From Synaphobranchus kaupii (Eukaryota > Chordata > Actinopteri > Anguilliformes > Synaphobranchidae), in the NCBI GenBank assembly GCA_029718625.1, contig CM056379.1, forward strand, positions 69,868,670 through 69,932,669: a DNA stretch of 64,000 nucleotides, given 5' to 3'. Shown here piece after piece: positions 10,976-24,282 of this stretch; position 1 is the first letter of the stretch, and each line of letters begins with the position of its first letter. The position numbers and the translations under genes were made by a program. The notes beneath the pieces were generated by a model, which saw only the letters and a list, made by a program, of their open reading frames with translations, did no database searches and was not told the DNA's origin.

Positions 10976-13050
10976 GAAGAACTGATGAACTTCCGACATG
11001 AATTCGCTAACATATCGATAACAAGGAACTACTACTAGGCCATGTCTGCTTACGGTTTTATTAATGTCTTTGGTAGCCTTGTGGGATGTTGTTAGACTTG
11101 GCGGAGGTCTGTGCTCCACTGTGCTTTCTGGACAAATGAGCTCTCACGCACTAGTCCCATGTCTTTTACAACATAAAATATAGTCCTATGCTATTGTAAA
11201 CCACCTAGATTTACTGTCGTAGCGATTTTCTCTCCCTACCTCTCTTCATCCAGCAAAAGTGCAGGGGGGTACCTTCACCTTGGCTGTGACACTTATGCCC
11301 ATATTTGGAGTTCCACCTTCCCTGGCTCTATTCATTGGCCGGTGACTGTGGCCCTTCCCACTCAATGAAAAACTCTGTGTTTTTATATGTGGGGAGTGTT
11401 CTGATGCAATATGGCTGCTTCACCCAGGTGGGTGTGACACAAGTGCCCCGACTACCCCCAGAGTCCATTACAAGGGGCCAAGACTGGGCTTTCATTTTGA
11501 AGCTCACTTCCTGGTTGGGCTGGGAGTGGCCATTGTGCTGTTGCTCACTAGCGCCACTGCGGTTGGCTCCAGTATAGGTCTTTCCCCATGTAAGTCAATG
11601 GCAGCAATGTGGTCAAAATACTCAGTCAATAAATTTTTTACACAAAAAAATGTAATTGCAATACCTGCCTTTCCTTCATCTAATACCTGTGCATGTGCTG
11701 ATTTTTTTAAATATTGTGTCGTTTGGACAGGGTATTAACATTTGTTCAGGACCAATCAGAGGGACAGGTTGAGTCCTGGGATCACTGGCATAGATGGGTT
11801 CTATATGGTTCTCACTGCCCTCACTCGGAGGGGCGGGACCTATTTTTATACAGTCTATGCTTGGGACAGGGAGACATGCTGTATTTTTGAGTGGAAGTCG
11901 ATGGAGAACATTCCTTAGTAGCCAACCGTGAACAAGCTGTTTTGTGGACGCAGTTCGTAGCATAATAAATTGAGTGCCTTACCCGCTCATCTTCAACATG
12001 TTTGTCATCACATAATCATTTTGGTTGGAGCGAGCTATGATGTGTCTACTATGAAAAAAAATACTGTTTCGTAAGATGAGACAGAAGAGGATGTTGCAGC
12101 TACACTACAGGCCCAGTGCCTCGGAGCAAGCAGCCAAACTATGGGTTAAGTATCTCAAATCAATTGCTCCATACCTGTATAACCTTATCAATTTAGATAT
12201 TAATTTAGCTATTCCAACCGCTCCCGTAGCCTATGCAATAGCCCCCTGTTATGTACTCCCCCTGTACTGCCCTGTCATGAACATTACCATTGCTTTGCAA
12301 TGCTGGGTTAGCTATCTGGCAAGCTAACGATATCTCACGGTAAGTCGTTTTAACATTTAGCTAGCAAGCTAACGATAGCTTATGGCAAGCCATTTTAATT
12401 TAACAGTTATCCTTGCTGTCAAGTAATCCTTGCTGGCTGGCCATATAAGTTCGCTAGCTACCGTGATTGCCTAGCTAACGTTACTAACGTTAGCCAGCTG
12501 CTCTAGCTAGAAATCTAACCGGACATTTCTACACCTGGATCATTTTAGGTGCCAAAAATTACGAAAATGTGCGGGAATAGAGCCAACATGTTAGCGGTAT
12601 GTTTGTACTGACTCAATACGGGGATGTTTAAAATAAAACCAATAATTTATCGGAAAAGAATACGGAGTCTGTGTTTGTAAATGTTTGCAATGTTTGTGAT
12701 TAGGTTACAGGATGCAGATGAAAGTTATGCCAGCTACGATGTAGCTACTACTGTGCTTTTAGCTAGCGTGTGAACCCACTAACCTTAATCCCCACTTTAT
12801 CTGGAAGAGTTTTCAGAATGGGGTTTCATGCTGCGGCAAACCGTGACGGACTGCTCTGCCACAGTCGAGTTAATTAGCGATTAGCAATGGTGGTGATGCA
12901 TTGGCTACCGAGCTCAGCTGGTATGCTATCTAGCTAATCAAATGAGCTGATGTTAGCTGAATATAAATTGAAGATAACTGAATGAACGTTAATTATGTGA
13001 CGAATACCACAAATTCAATGCGAATCAATGACACAGTAAAATCAAGCATG
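10976..13050. other. No gene seen; scattered repeat pieces
   Basis: Bases 11130-11345 share two blocks with 42195-42390, one of them inverted there. The end motif TTTTTATACAGTCTATG occurs near 11845, also seen at about 15656, 58615 and, reversed, at 22197 and 46002. Bases 12310-12400 hold an imperfect duplication around AGCTAACGATA. Nothing coding is recognisable. Confidence 0.4.
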
Positions 13051-16000
13051 AAAATTAATGTTATATTATAAAACATTACTTAAGGAAGACTTAAGGAACT
13101 TAAGGAAGTTTACCGCAAGTTTATTTTGCAAAATGGTGGGTTTGGTCAGGTCATGGGCTTTATATAGTTCTGTGGGCTCTATAGTTCTGTGGCTTCTCCA
13201 CTCCGAACTGTCAATCATACTGTGCCCGGGCCATATCCGGTTGACCCTGCTCCAAGCCAAGGTCACTTCGGCTCCACGGAGCAGGCGCAGTTTGTACAAA
13301 CAGCCGGCGAAAAAGACTTCCGAGCTTCAATTCAGTTTTTACGAGGCCGTGGGAAGGCTATGGGTGACGTCACAGTGGCTTTGTCCATATTTTTATAGAC
13401 CGGTTTCTCACCAACGTCACAGTAGAGGTGCGCACGCAACACTGGGGCAGAATATTCAATATTGCAAAAGAAATCAACATCAACCTGTAATTGTAGAAGC
13501 TGAAATGGATGATGAAAGACACTTGTTTGACATCGAATATCTTAGTTACATCAACACTGAGATAGCTAAGCAGTTTGGTGTAAATATGTGTAATATTTAT
13601 TCAATTTAGTCCTGAAGTAGGCTATGTTATGCTGCCACCTCATCATATAAATTAGGCACTAAATTGAATGAACAGCTGACCGTAAGCTGTGGTTTTGAAG
13701 CAAATGGAGTAACGTTAGGTGGGCTAACCATGACAGAGAACATACGTGAGACTATTTTGACCCAATATTAAATTACGTGAGACTATTTTGACCCAATATC
13801 AAATGACGTTAGAATTTAATACTAAGTTATGCAAGTGACAGCGAACCTAGCATAATGGCTTGGTAATTAATGTGCTAACAATGTAGAAATGGACACCTAC
13901 CATTTTAGCGAGTTGGCCATGAGATATAAAAAGTAAAAGGTCTTGCTGCATGCATGGCTATATGTTCATGTCGTCAAGACAGGTCGATATTTATCACCGA
14001 GCTGCTGTTATTGCTAGTTACCTGTACCCGGTTTAACAACAGGCGCTGTGCATTATTTACTTTAGCGTGCTATCTAATTGGGTGGACTAACCGTAATGTT
14101 AGTTTGCCAGCGTAGATGAGCTGAGGTGGGTCTTGGTCACCTTAATTCTTTTTTTGAATACCCTGTGATTTGTGAACCGGGGGCATGTGGTCTGTCTGTG
14201 TCTATATTAGCGTTAGCTAGCCACTGTAATGTTACTGTCTGTATCTCTCAGGAACATTAGTTTGTTAACATTTGCTAACTGCTAGATTGCCAATGTTAAT
14301 TTGGTAAAATCTAAAGAAGTAACCAGCTTATATCCACCGTATTTCCCGAAAAAGAAAGTTTCCACCAGTGAACACTTGGATAAAATAAGTAAGATGGATA
14401 ACGTTAAGAAACGTAGCTAGATGGCACCCATTATCGGGCACGCCCGCGTTCAACCATATTTGAACTTCCTCGAGAGCTGATTTGCCAATGGTAAAAAAAG
14501 AAAACGAGTAGCTATGTCTATAACGTTATCACATTCACAATATTAGCAAAATGCGTGTTGTTGTTTTCTTAAATTCAAATTCATTGTAATCAATTCATGA
14601 AGAAGTGCCATTTTTTTATATGTCCACTCGAGGGCGCGGGAGGTGAAATAATAAATCCAATGAGATGGACAAATGGACTGCCATGTAAACAATCCAGTTA
14701 GCCAGGCAACTTACCAACATATCAGGGATTCAAAAGGTATATTTATTGATTAAATAAACTAATAATTGTTTATTAAAACAACAAAAAATCTTGAGCTTCT
14801 TTATGCACTGCAAGAGCCACTCGATAATCGGCTCCCCTACTGGTCACGTCTAACTTACATATTTATTGGCTTAAAAGTTATCTTATTGTTTTTTGAATCT
14901 AATAAATATAATATGTTCAATAGTAACATTATGTGCTGTAGCTGTTGTTCACAAAAGTTTAATTTTTTCACCCGATAACAGGGTTCGGTAGGCTACGCAA
15001 GCTAGCTCACCATTACAGAAGAAAACGCTGGTGGTAGCCTACTGGTGCCTTTTCTGTTGTGGCTATAGATAAACATTAAGTTATCAACACATCATCACAC
15101 AGACAATTTACTGACACAATCAGCTGCTCCACCTTTGTGTGTGTTAAGTAGCGTAGCTGCTAGACAGGCTATGTATAGGCTACCACCAAACACGTTAATA
15201 ACAGCATTAACAGAAGTTACACCAGGCTATATAAACAGACTAACGTTAGACTCATTTTTAAAAATTGAGAATGTGGTGTATCCTATATGTCTGAGTTATT
15301 GAATTGGACTAACATTAAAAAATTATTTAACTTGTCGCTGTCAAACATTGACAGTAAAGACGGTTAGCTTACACTCATTTATAAGGTAAATAAGCTATAG
15401 CTAAATATGCTATCTTAAGTTAACATTACAACAAAAAAGGTTACAGAAAAGTTGTAATAAGACTAACGCTAGCTATAATTTGTATCGCTGTGCCCAGATG
15501 AAAGTGAAATAAAAGAACCAGAAACAAAAGTAGATGCACTTAGTCCGTTAAATCGTTGATGATCAAGTCCACCGCAGTATGATAGCCTGCCAAGGTGAAA
15601 CACTTTTTGCCCCAGGGTTGCGCGCGCATCCTCTTTTGTTTACAAACAAGAAATGGGTCTATACAGTCTATGGTCCATTATTATACTGGGGGTGGGAGCA
15701 TGCTGAGATGTGGTGGGTGATTCAATGAAACAGTCACAGACCAATGCCTGGGTTTTCAACAGGCTATTTTTAAATGTATTGGGCGTATTTGAGGGGTCAC
15801 TACAGATACTTTGCACACATTGTTAGGGAGAAAACCATGGGTTTTAAGAAATGTCAAACAAACATCATGTTGGTTTACCACAATTTTTTTCACTAAACAA
15901 TGTTCTCACTAGTGACAAACAAAGCTGTTTATTTAAAAAACTATAAATGGTACAAATATGGTTCATAGTTTTTATTAAAGCAGAGAACTGCACTACTATG

Positions 16001-17269
16001 AATAAGCATATACATTCTCTGATTCATATAAATTCCGCTTTTGATACTTAATTACGACAATTTATGAACAGAAAATGTAAAAAATAAAAATAAATAAAAA
16101 ACGGGTACATCCTACATTGAAGTTTCTGAATTTTTACCTGATGAGCTACAAAAGCTACAGAGGAATACTTGTGACAATATGCTGCCTACCTATGGTTAAA
16201 ATGGGTGTCAATATCTCAAACAATTCAAATTCTACAGAGGTTTTTTCAGGCAAACCCTTTCGGTTACCAAAGTGTGCCGAATGGTGCCGAATGCCAAAAT
16301 GTTCCAGAAAAGTCTCACTATGATTTTTTAACTTTTACAATAAAATGAGATAATTTGTCAATATTTGCAATAAAAGTTCATTTTTAGACGTGTTCTTAGT
16401 TGTGTAATATGAAACGCACTAACTACTCGAGGTCACCAAAAAGCTCTCCAAAATCATGTAGCAGCACAGTGAATCTTGTGTATTTCACCAGAGCCCGATT
16501 AGCCAGAAATAAGTCCAGGTATATGCAAACAGGTCTTCAAAGGAATAATGGGAATAGCAACAAAGTTCCCTACACATTACTGCTTGCCAGTCCTGTCCTT
16601 TATTCTGTTTCCATCTCCTACGACAGGGATGTTGGGGTTGGGTTTTAGGAGGCAAAACTTTATACATGATATAAACATACATCAACTGTACACAAGTGCA
16701 CTAAGGTGGACTACTAACAGTGCTGTGGATATAAAATCAACTGTCCACCAGTTTCCTAGATAAAGTAAAAACACCCCTGCTGTAACAAATAAAAGGATTC
16801 TCTAAATAGAAGGACCTCTAAGTGCTCAAGTTACTGTATTTACACAAAGAAAGCACAAAATGGCAGGGTCCCAAATGGCTTTAAAAAAATTAGCTAAAAA
16901 AAGGCAAGGGATCAAAATATGGGGGTGAAGTTGCTCCAACCTCTGTTGTCTTTATGTACCATGGTTGAAAGCAGTTCCAGTCCAGGATCAAGCAGACAAA
17001 CCCCACCAACCCCGACCATGGAAGCAAACACACTACTGAACTGTCCACCATGCTGATGTACCCTTAAACCATTCCTCCCCATTATCCAATAACAATTAAC
17101 AACAATAATAATCAACCACAAGCTCTCCCTCATGTTATCATTTTATCTCTCCCTCATGTCATGTCATGCATAAATTGCTCATTTGTTTACCTGCACAGCC
17201 TTCTGCACTGCATACAGTACAATTTACTCATGTGGAACAATAACAGCTCATCTCAGACACATATACAGT
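13051..17269. other. No gene seen; AT-rich unique sequence
   Basis: The longest open frame (13058-13609) overlaps a TGACGTCAC/TTTTTATAGACC sequence typical of fish interspersed repeats and shows no domain. The 15.7-17.2 kb part is AT-rich, with several AATAAA-type motifs but no supporting coding exon. I see nothing I can name. Confidence 0.4.
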
Positions 17270-17615
17270 GCAGTCCATGAAGTATGTATGGTGACTATGA
17301 GGTTAAAGTGCTAATTTGAGGGTTTTTACATCCATATCAGGTGAACCGTGTAGCAATTGTCGCCATTTTTATACATAGTCCCCTCCATTTTAAGGGACTA
17401 AAGGTAATTGGAAAAAATTAACCTAAACTTAAATAAAGTCATCATATTTAATATTTGGTTGCATATCCTTTGGCATGCCATGACTTCCTGATGTTACCAA
17501 AAACATCAAAAGACTCTTGCTATCTCTCTGCATTTGAATGGATAACTATGGGAATTTGGGGGTGGGACTGTAAGCTGTAAATTACATGGGAATAGTGTAG
17601 AACACATGGGGCCCT
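17270..17615 (+). mobile_element. Tc1-derived repeat, family X, copy 3 (partial)
   Basis: It begins after TA with CAGTGCAGTCCATGAAGTAT and then matches the 35216 copy through GACTATGAGGTTAAAGT, GGTGAACCGTGTAGCAATTG and TTGGTTGCATATCCTTTGG. It is truncated near 17615, where a different repeat starting GGGGCCCTATCTTACACCC begins. Confidence 0.65.
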
Positions 17616-18712
17616 ATCTTACACCCGGCGCTAAACGGCGCTAACCCAAACGCAAGTGTCTTTGCTATCTTACACCCAGGGCAGGGTTCATTATAACGCC
17701 TAGCACTCACGTCATTTAAATACCAAGTCATCTTGCGCCCATTGCAAGTGAACTGGGCGTGTTGGTCTTAAGATGAGGTAAATTAGATCATTTTTGCTGT
17801 ATTGCTATCTTGAGCCAGCAGAAAGCGCTTGTGCTAAAACCCAAAGCGCTTGTGCACATCGCACTTACACCCTCCTGTCTGTTACATCCAGGGGCCAGTG
17901 GTGGAACTAGAGTTTTATACATGAGGTGGCCAAGGCTACTTCAAGGGGTCCATAGACCATGACAGAAAATGAGTGTGTAACCCTAACCTGGCATCTAAGG
18001 AGCATGAATGAATCCTATGATTGCTGATTAGAGGTAGAAGTGATAATTCACTTAACCCGGAGTTCTGTGGCAGATAGTGTGGTCCACTAGGGTTACTTCA
18101 CTAGAATTCTTTAACATACTATGAATAGCCAGTGTCTCTACCTCAGAACTGGAGCTCAATTTCTCTCACACTCACACTCTCATACTCACTTACTCACGCA
18201 CTCACACACACACAAACACACACTGTACTCACATACTGGAGAGACCTCGGTCACTCTGTTTTCATGAATATATAATCTGGGTCTATAAGTGTTGAATCCA
18301 AAATATTTTCAGAAAATAAAGCTCAAGCACCAAGAAGATCACATAGCATTTGTTTGTGACATAATTTGCATAGTTTATTTATGGAAGTAAATTTACAAAA
18401 AAACACACTGACATTTGACAGACCAGGTATGACTAACTTGTACAGACCTCTCTGATCCACCCAAGTCAAACAATATGTTTTTTTCTGTCTGACTGAAAAG
18501 AGAAGATATGTCTGCACAAAATATTATCAAGCAGAAATAGACTTGAAAAAGAAAAATAGTTTTGGTGCCCAAATTTGGTGTTTTAATTGACCCTATGCAA
18601 AAATAAGACTGTGGTCTTATTGTCTATGGTTACATCTAAGCATCCAATTACCCACATTTTAGTCCAATCTCAATCTTAATTACAATTACCCATTATCATA
18701 ACTGTACCTTAA
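17616..18712. other. No gene; repeat fragment and low-complexity tract
   Basis: Bases 17610-17880 begin GGGGCCCTATCTTACACCC with GGCGCTAA repeats, a kind of sequence common in fish as DNA-transposon fragments, but no partner end is seen. A CACTCACA/CACACA low-complexity tract lies at about 18165-18235. Confidence 0.4.
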
Positions 18713-19660
18713 CTCCTTTGTGTAGAAGGTGACGCCGGCGGGACCTTTTTGCCCAACTGAGACATTCGTTGCTACTGCAGCCAAACTATTAGTGGAAATC
18801 ACAAACTCTGTGTTTTAACTATTTTTTTAGACGATTCGTGACGATTTCTGCCGAATATGTAGTTTCTAAGTGTCACTATTTCCCCTTAGCAAGTCAATTT
18901 AACAAGCAACCCGCACCTAGTCTATACCTACCCATGCGTGACATAGTGGACACTAGCGTCTATGTTTGAGTTCATAAATATATTTATTCATCATATAAAA
19001 TTAGAATTCCGTCATAGCAACAAGATAAACCCAACAATAGCCTGATCGTATGCCAGAAAAGCCGTGAAAAGCCCTGCTCACTCAAATGCAAAATAAACTG
19101 TGAAAGTTCTACCATGTATTCTACTAGCAATATATGCTACTAAATATGAAATAAATATACAATCCTACCATTGGTTTTACACATCGAGATGTTCCTTTCA
19201 GAATTCAGTGGTCATTTATTGTCTGGTACAATCGATTTGAGAAATATACAATACTTTATACCGCTATTACACTATCTGAAACGTTGACTCATGCCCTGTA
19301 AGCCTGTCTCATTCATTACAGTTAATTCTGGTTTAATTGTCGGCTTTTTTATCCAATAGAGTACATTATAACCTTAGCAACGGTATATGCCATGTCTTTT
19401 TGAGTGCTTTGAACAATTTACTACAGCCCAACGTAACGGCAGTTTTCGTTTTAACGGTCTGGTATTACGCAAGCTCTATAGAAAATGCAGAGTTTCCCTT
19501 TCCCGATATGTACGTAAGTATTTTTGTGTCTAAAATGCCATTGGTCTTGCTGGCTACATATATACATTTGTGTTTCCACTCGAGCACTGTCTTTCCAATA
19601 TGTTTGATAGCCCTATTGTTATTTTCGCATTTTGAGTGCATTTCACATACTGTAGTGCAA
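18713..19660 (+). repeat. Dispersed repeat R1, copy 2
   Basis: It starts after TTAA (18709-18712) with CTCCTTTGTGTAGAAGGTG and aligns with copy 1 almost throughout, with small indels. It runs past the point where copy 1 similarity stops (through GCATTTCACATACTGTAG), in agreement with the reversed copy that starts near 23853. No coding content. Confidence 0.8.
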
Positions 19661-20371
19661 TCGTTAAATTGAAGATAGAACATTTGGCAGCATTTTGCAG
19701 ATGGTGGAATACTATTTTATGTTCATGTTGTCGTACATAATATAGGCTATGGCATATATACTTGTCTCTTAGGGCATGACAAATGCTCATTCCAATTTAC
19801 TGTGTGCTGATATGTGGTAGATTAAGGTAAAAGTTTCCTTGGAGTCATTATGAATAGGAACATTAAAAAAATTTAAAAAACTACGGACAAATGAAATCCT
19901 AGGACAAAAGTATACATACTGTAGAGTACAGGGAAAAGTGATGTTTTATTGAGGTACAAGAGTGAATGATTAGGCAACATATTTAGGTGTATGTAACACT
20001 GTGATATCAATGTTTTTTATCTTAAGCCCATCAGAAGGAGCAAATGTATATGCTTTATAATGGACAAAACTAATTTTATTCATTTTATGACATGTTTTGC
20101 ATAGGGGGTTTGGACCCATAGATATCTACCCCCCTATACTGATGAAAATATAGTAATTCCCACTGTTAATTTGTAGTTAAATATAGCATAATATTTTTTA
20201 TTTAGAGCAGTGCACAATTTAACCATTTGGATAGATTTGAGACACTAATGGACAACAGGGTACACTGCCTATATTTTGCACCATAGACCTTTAGTAGTTC
20301 TGCATATCATCCTCAGAATTAGCTAAATCTGTGGACATGGAGTTTATGATACAGGAAATCTATATATATGA
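19661..20371. other. No gene seen
   Basis: AT-rich sequence with no repeat or coding region that I can assign. Confidence 0.4.
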
Positions 20372-20527
20372 CCGATTTCACTTATGTAGCTCTCAGTATT
20401 TTGTTGCACACTAAAGAAAAACAATTTTTTGTTGAATTTTTCCAAAGTTCTTTTACTTTATTTTGACTTAAATTATGAAAATAAACAAATCTAAGTTTGT
20501 ATTGTAAATGGTACACCTGTCTTGTTT
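20372..20527. repeat. Dispersed repeat R2, copy 1
   Basis: The segment from ACCGATTTCACTTATGTAGC to GGTACACCTGTCTTGTTTC recurs at about 27029-27190 in the same orientation. Function unknown; it directly abuts a LINE remnant. Confidence 0.65.
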
Positions 20528-20529
20528 CT

Positions 20530-21250
20530 CCAACATCCTGACTCCAAATAGGGGCACAATATACCTGACCTGACACAACCCGTCTCCGGATCCTTAGCAC
20601 CATCTGTAAAGACAGGAAGAGAAGCATAAAATCTATGTTTAATATAGCCATCAACCCTCCCGCCAACATCAGCTCAGCCCTCGCTATCCTGCTCCAGAAG
20701 CCACCAATCAATATCAGGCTTCAGGAACAGCCAGGGAGGGACCGGAGACACCGGAAAGGACGGCACCAGTGCCAGATCCATAATACCCATGTCAGCGTCT
20801 CACTTATTAGCCGTCCACCCAAATCCCACACCCGTCCTAGTCGCATACTCCCAACAATCCCGCAGCACCGCAGATGTCAGATGGGCACCAAAGTGGCCCT
20901 TCAACGTGGCCCAATATGACATCATCAGTTTGAGCCTCCTCAGCTCCAAAGGCAATTCCCCCATTTCCACCAATATTCCACACACCGGGGTCATCTTGAA
21001 TACTCCACAGCATAACCACAAAGTCTTTGCCTGGACCACATCTAGATGCTTCAAGGTAGAAGGCGCAGCTGAGTGTAACACCATATACCCATGATCTAGG
21101 ACTGATCTGATGAGTGCATAGTATATGGACACAAGGGAAGATCTGTCCGCCCCCCAATCACAACCCGCCACACACCTCATAAGGTTAAGAACCTTCTTAT
21201 GTCCGTTGGATCTGCAGCTACAAAGTTTACCATCGTTCTTCACCGGAGTT
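20530..21250 (-). pseudogene. Nimb/I-clade-like LINE remnant (end of RT region plus RNase H)
   Basis: On the minus strand the 21291-20800 frame gives the region after the RT catalytic core of I/Nimb-type LINEs: MRCVAGCDWGADRSSLVSI, YYALIRSVLDHGYMV, then GELPLELRRLKLMMSYW. Further on (about 20605-20575), in another frame, is VFTDGAKDPETGCV, which matches the first strand of a LINE RNase H domain with its metal-binding Asp in TDG. RT C-terminus followed by RNase H on the same strand is the order in I and Nimb elements. The RT active site and endonuclease are absent, and the two parts lie in different frames, so the copy is dead. The adjoining R2 repeat may or may not be part of it. Confidence 0.65.
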
Positions 21251-21709
21251 GAAGATGTCGGGACTCTGGACTGATCTAGGACTGCAGGCATTCTTCAAAA
21301 AGCCACCAGAGAAGAGAATGGAGAAGATAAAGCTGGGGAGGAGTGAGGCGACGACTGGGAAGGCTGATGCATTTCGGTGCTCTAGTTCGTCAGTATACAG
21401 AAACCGCAACACTGCGTGTATGGAGGAAAGTCCTGGAGGCGGAGTTTGTGTGTTGGACTGCTTAATAATTACACTGGACATCTCGGGACAGCGGGGGCTA
21501 TTTTTAATCATAGCTGTATTCCACTTTAATTCACTTAATTAGTTTTATTAATGCAATGATTATATTGAATGTCTTTGTTTGATATGTTTGTGTGTTGTGT
21601 GTCTGCCCCACTGTCTATGTCTTTTTTGTTGTTGCTGGGGCTACAGCTGAAGTTCCCTAGGGGGAAAATAAAATTTATTCTATTATATTCTATTCTATAT
21701 TCAGCTACA
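21251..21709 (+). repeat. Retroposon 3' end with TATTC-type tail
   Basis: The segment ends GAAGTTCCCTAGGGGGAAAA, then TAAAATTTATTC and imperfect TATTC repeats at about 21675-21707, the tail style of several fish LINEs and SINEs. Upstream, from about 21250, is a GA-rich segment with no recognisable domain. Confidence 0.4.
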
Positions 21710-22283
21710 ACTGTTTCCTGATTTACCCTGAAGAGTTGAGTCTTGTTACATTTCACCAAAGTCCCGTACAGTCTACATTTACACAGTGACCACCTGTCGC
21801 ACTTAGGGCTGAAATACGTTGCTGTTATTGTGTAAAAACACATGCGCTTTTGTACATTTTTTTTTTTAACGTATTTAAATACATTAGGCGACGTATGTTA
21901 TAGTTATTATATATATACTGTATGTGACTATTCTGAAATAAATATTCTGTTGCAAATTTCTGAATGATACAGCTTCTTCAATTCAAACTTTAAACCATGG
22001 ATGTGCAGGGAATATTTTTTTAAGATATTGACATTTAAATAAAACTAGTAGAAACCAGGTGGAAATTGCCTCTGGAGGGCCAAAGTAAATAAGGTTAAGA
22101 ATTAAGCGAGTTATCATAGACTTTTGAGGGGATTTCTGCATCTCCTGTTTTTTTAAAGGGTCTTGATCACCCTGAGGCTGTGCAGATGTATCTGAACCAT
22201 AGACTGTAGAAAAATAGATCTGAACAGGGCGAATCTATTTATATCTATTGATTCTCCCATTCGTAGATTTTAATCTAAGCAAT
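21710..22283. other. No gene seen
   Basis: AT-rich sequence; a reversed CCATAGACTGTA repeat-end motif lies near 22197. A stretch at 21710-21840 resembles 47700-47830 (shared CAAAGTCCCGTA and GCTGAAATA blocks), so it is an unclassified dispersed repeat. Confidence 0.4.
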
Positions 22284-22453
22284 ACATTACATTACATTAC
22301 AGGCATTTAGCAGACGCTCTTATCCAGAGCGACTTACAAGTCAGGTTAAGTACCTTGCTCAAGGGTACAACGGCAGTGTCCTACCTGGGAATTGAACCTG
22401 CAACCTTTCGGTTACAAGTCCAGTTCCTTAACCATTATACTACGCTGCCGCCC
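22284..22453 (-). mobile_element. tRNA-derived SINE with L2-type tail
   Basis: On the minus strand the element begins GGGCGGCAGCGTAGTATAAT. It has an A-box-like TAGTATAATGG and a B-box-like GGTTCAATTCC, the internal RNA polymerase III promoter of a tRNA-derived SINE. It ends with TCTGGATAAGAGCGTCTGC and a run of (TGTAA)/(TG) repeats. The same GATAA(A/G)AGCGTCTGCTAAATG tail ends the LINE at 58712-59342, consistent with the known way SINEs borrow a partner LINE's 3' end. Flanks share CAATA as a possible duplication. It is not a functional tRNA gene. Confidence 0.85.
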
Positions 22454-22922
22454 AATAACCACAATACTATACAACAGAGAATCCCAGGAGTTTCCTGGAT
22501 TGTGAAACGTTATGATTGATGTTATGACACTCGGTTACGAATGTTTCAAATTTGTTTAGGAGAAATTATCCTTTTTTTGTTAGTTTGGTATTTCAAATAC
22601 TCCAGTATCCATGAGCCTCATTGCCTGTACATCATTCCACTCCATAGAAGAAGTCATTTCTGCCATTAAAAATGAATACTTTATAACACTAGAGCACCAG
22701 TGTTATATGTTATATTGTAACTTGTCATAGCAGAGAATGATCTCCATCTTTAACAACATACCAATGACAAACATGTTTGAACACGCAAACGTTTTGTTTG
22801 GGACTCAAACATTTATGGTTATTTCTTATGTGTGAAAAACTTTCCAATAAGATTTGAATTTAGCAATTTAGGGGAATAGTAGAGTTGATATTCAGGAATG
22901 TGATTCTGGTATTAACTCTGTA
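22454..22922. other. No gene seen
   Basis: AT-rich sequence with nothing assignable. Confidence 0.4.
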
Positions 22923-23386
22923 TGTTAGGTGCTGGTGGGGGAAGGGCCCAAACGCAGGCAGGAGTAAAAAAACCAAAGTTTAATAAGGGTAAGACAGCAA
23001 TCCGTGGTAATGCAGGCCGGGTCAAAAAACAGGGAAGGCAGGGCAACGGTACAAAGACAGTTCAAATACAGGGTCACAGAACAGGCAGGGGTCAAAACCG
23101 GGAAGGCACAACAAGGCACAAAAAACAGTATCCAAAAATCAGAGTCGCGAGAACACAGGCAGGGGTCGAAACCAGGGAGGCAAACGAGGAACAAAAAAGA
23201 AGACAAACCGAAGACAGAATTACACAAAAGGAATCAGGTGTGAAGGAAGTGAAATGGGAGAGTACACAGGTGAGAACAATGAGGGTTAACAAGGACCAAT
23301 AATACAATGACGGGGGAAACGTAAGACACGGACTGGGAAACACATAGACACAATGATAACAAACGGCCTGGGGTTAGCAGGTTACA
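22923..23386 (-). mobile_element. Truncated LTR, family gamma, copy 1
   Basis: In reverse it ends CCACCAGCACCTAACA and matches the 3' half of the LTR at 46526-47607, for example CCTGGTTTTGACTCCTGTG-like, GCGACCCTGATTTTGGAT-like and TGTACCGTTGCCCTG blocks. The 5' part is missing: at about 23387 it meets a beta-family LTR in opposite orientation. Open frames here on both strands are shadows. Confidence 0.7.
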
Positions 23387-23844
23387 AATAAGAAACGTAG
23401 GTAGTCCGGTTAGAGTTAGGGTAAAGATTTATTTAGTCTTTTTGTTTCCTTTTCTCTCGTTATTCTTTTATACTCCACTACCTGTTACCTTTTGTTCAGC
23501 TCTTTCGCACCTAGAGCTGTAGGTAACAGGTTCTATTTCTATTTAGTTTCTTTCACTCTTCTTACACAGGCATTCTTTTGTTTTTCTCTGACCTCCAGTT
23601 ATACGCTTCTTGTGAGAGAGCGTGAGGTTCTTTTGTTGTTTGATTACTCGCTATTGCCGAGTTCGCCCTCTTTTGGGGTTCTTTTTGTTTTGGCTTACGC
23701 CGGGAGGTTTTCATTCCCATTGTTTTCATTTATTTCCTTCCTGCTGCGGAGCTGTCCGCTTTGTGGTGTATTTCTTACGATATACACTTTTAGATCCCTT
23801 GGTTGTTGTGCTTGGTTCTCCGAAACTTACACTCCCCCCTTACA
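23387..23844 (+). mobile_element. 5'-truncated LTR, family beta, copy 1
   Basis: It matches the 3' two-thirds of the beta LTR at 29489-30191 (reverse), starting at AAATAAGAAACG and including TAGAGCTGTAGGTAACA, GAGAGCGTGAGGTTCTTTTG and GCTTGGTTCTCCGAAAC. It ends CCCCCCTTACA at 23844. Because the left end is missing, no duplication can be checked. It directly abuts the R1 copy that starts at about 23853. Confidence 0.7.
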
Positions 23845-24282
23845 ACTACAGTATGTGAAATGCACTCAATATGCGAAAATAACAATATCAAACATGTGGC
23901 ACAACACTGTGGCGGAGTGGAAAAAACTAACGTACATATTTGAAATATCACAAGCAGTAATACTTACATATCGAGGAGGAAAATCTCCCTCAGGCATATT
24001 CTCAGACAGAATCAATGGTATGGTATCTTGGTAACGATGGTATCTTCTTCTGTCCCCCTCCCAAAATCCATGTAAACAGGCGAGGATTTTCTCTCGCCAT
24101 GCTGACGAGTTAAGTAAATTAGTAAAAACTTGTGAAAATAACAGGAAAACAGCTATTACGCCTCGGCAAGTTTTTGCATAAAACTAAACTAATAAAACTA
24201 GAAATTCTGTTACGCCCGGCTGCAATTTATTGTTCAACGCATCCAGTAAGACATTGCGAACACTTTTGCTAAGATTATAATG

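Noticed and set aside
13058..13609. 183-codon open frame as a host gene
   Set aside because: No domain, low coding character, and it overlaps repeat-type sequence (TGACGTCAC, TTTTTATAGACC). Chance frame more likely.
20635..21291. Plus-strand frames and the longest minus-strand frame as separate proteins
   Set aside because: The minus-strand frame is LINE coding sequence; the others are its shadows.
22284..22453. A functional tRNA gene
   Set aside because: A and B boxes are present, but the cloverleaf is degraded and the sequence continues into a SINE body and L2-type tail.
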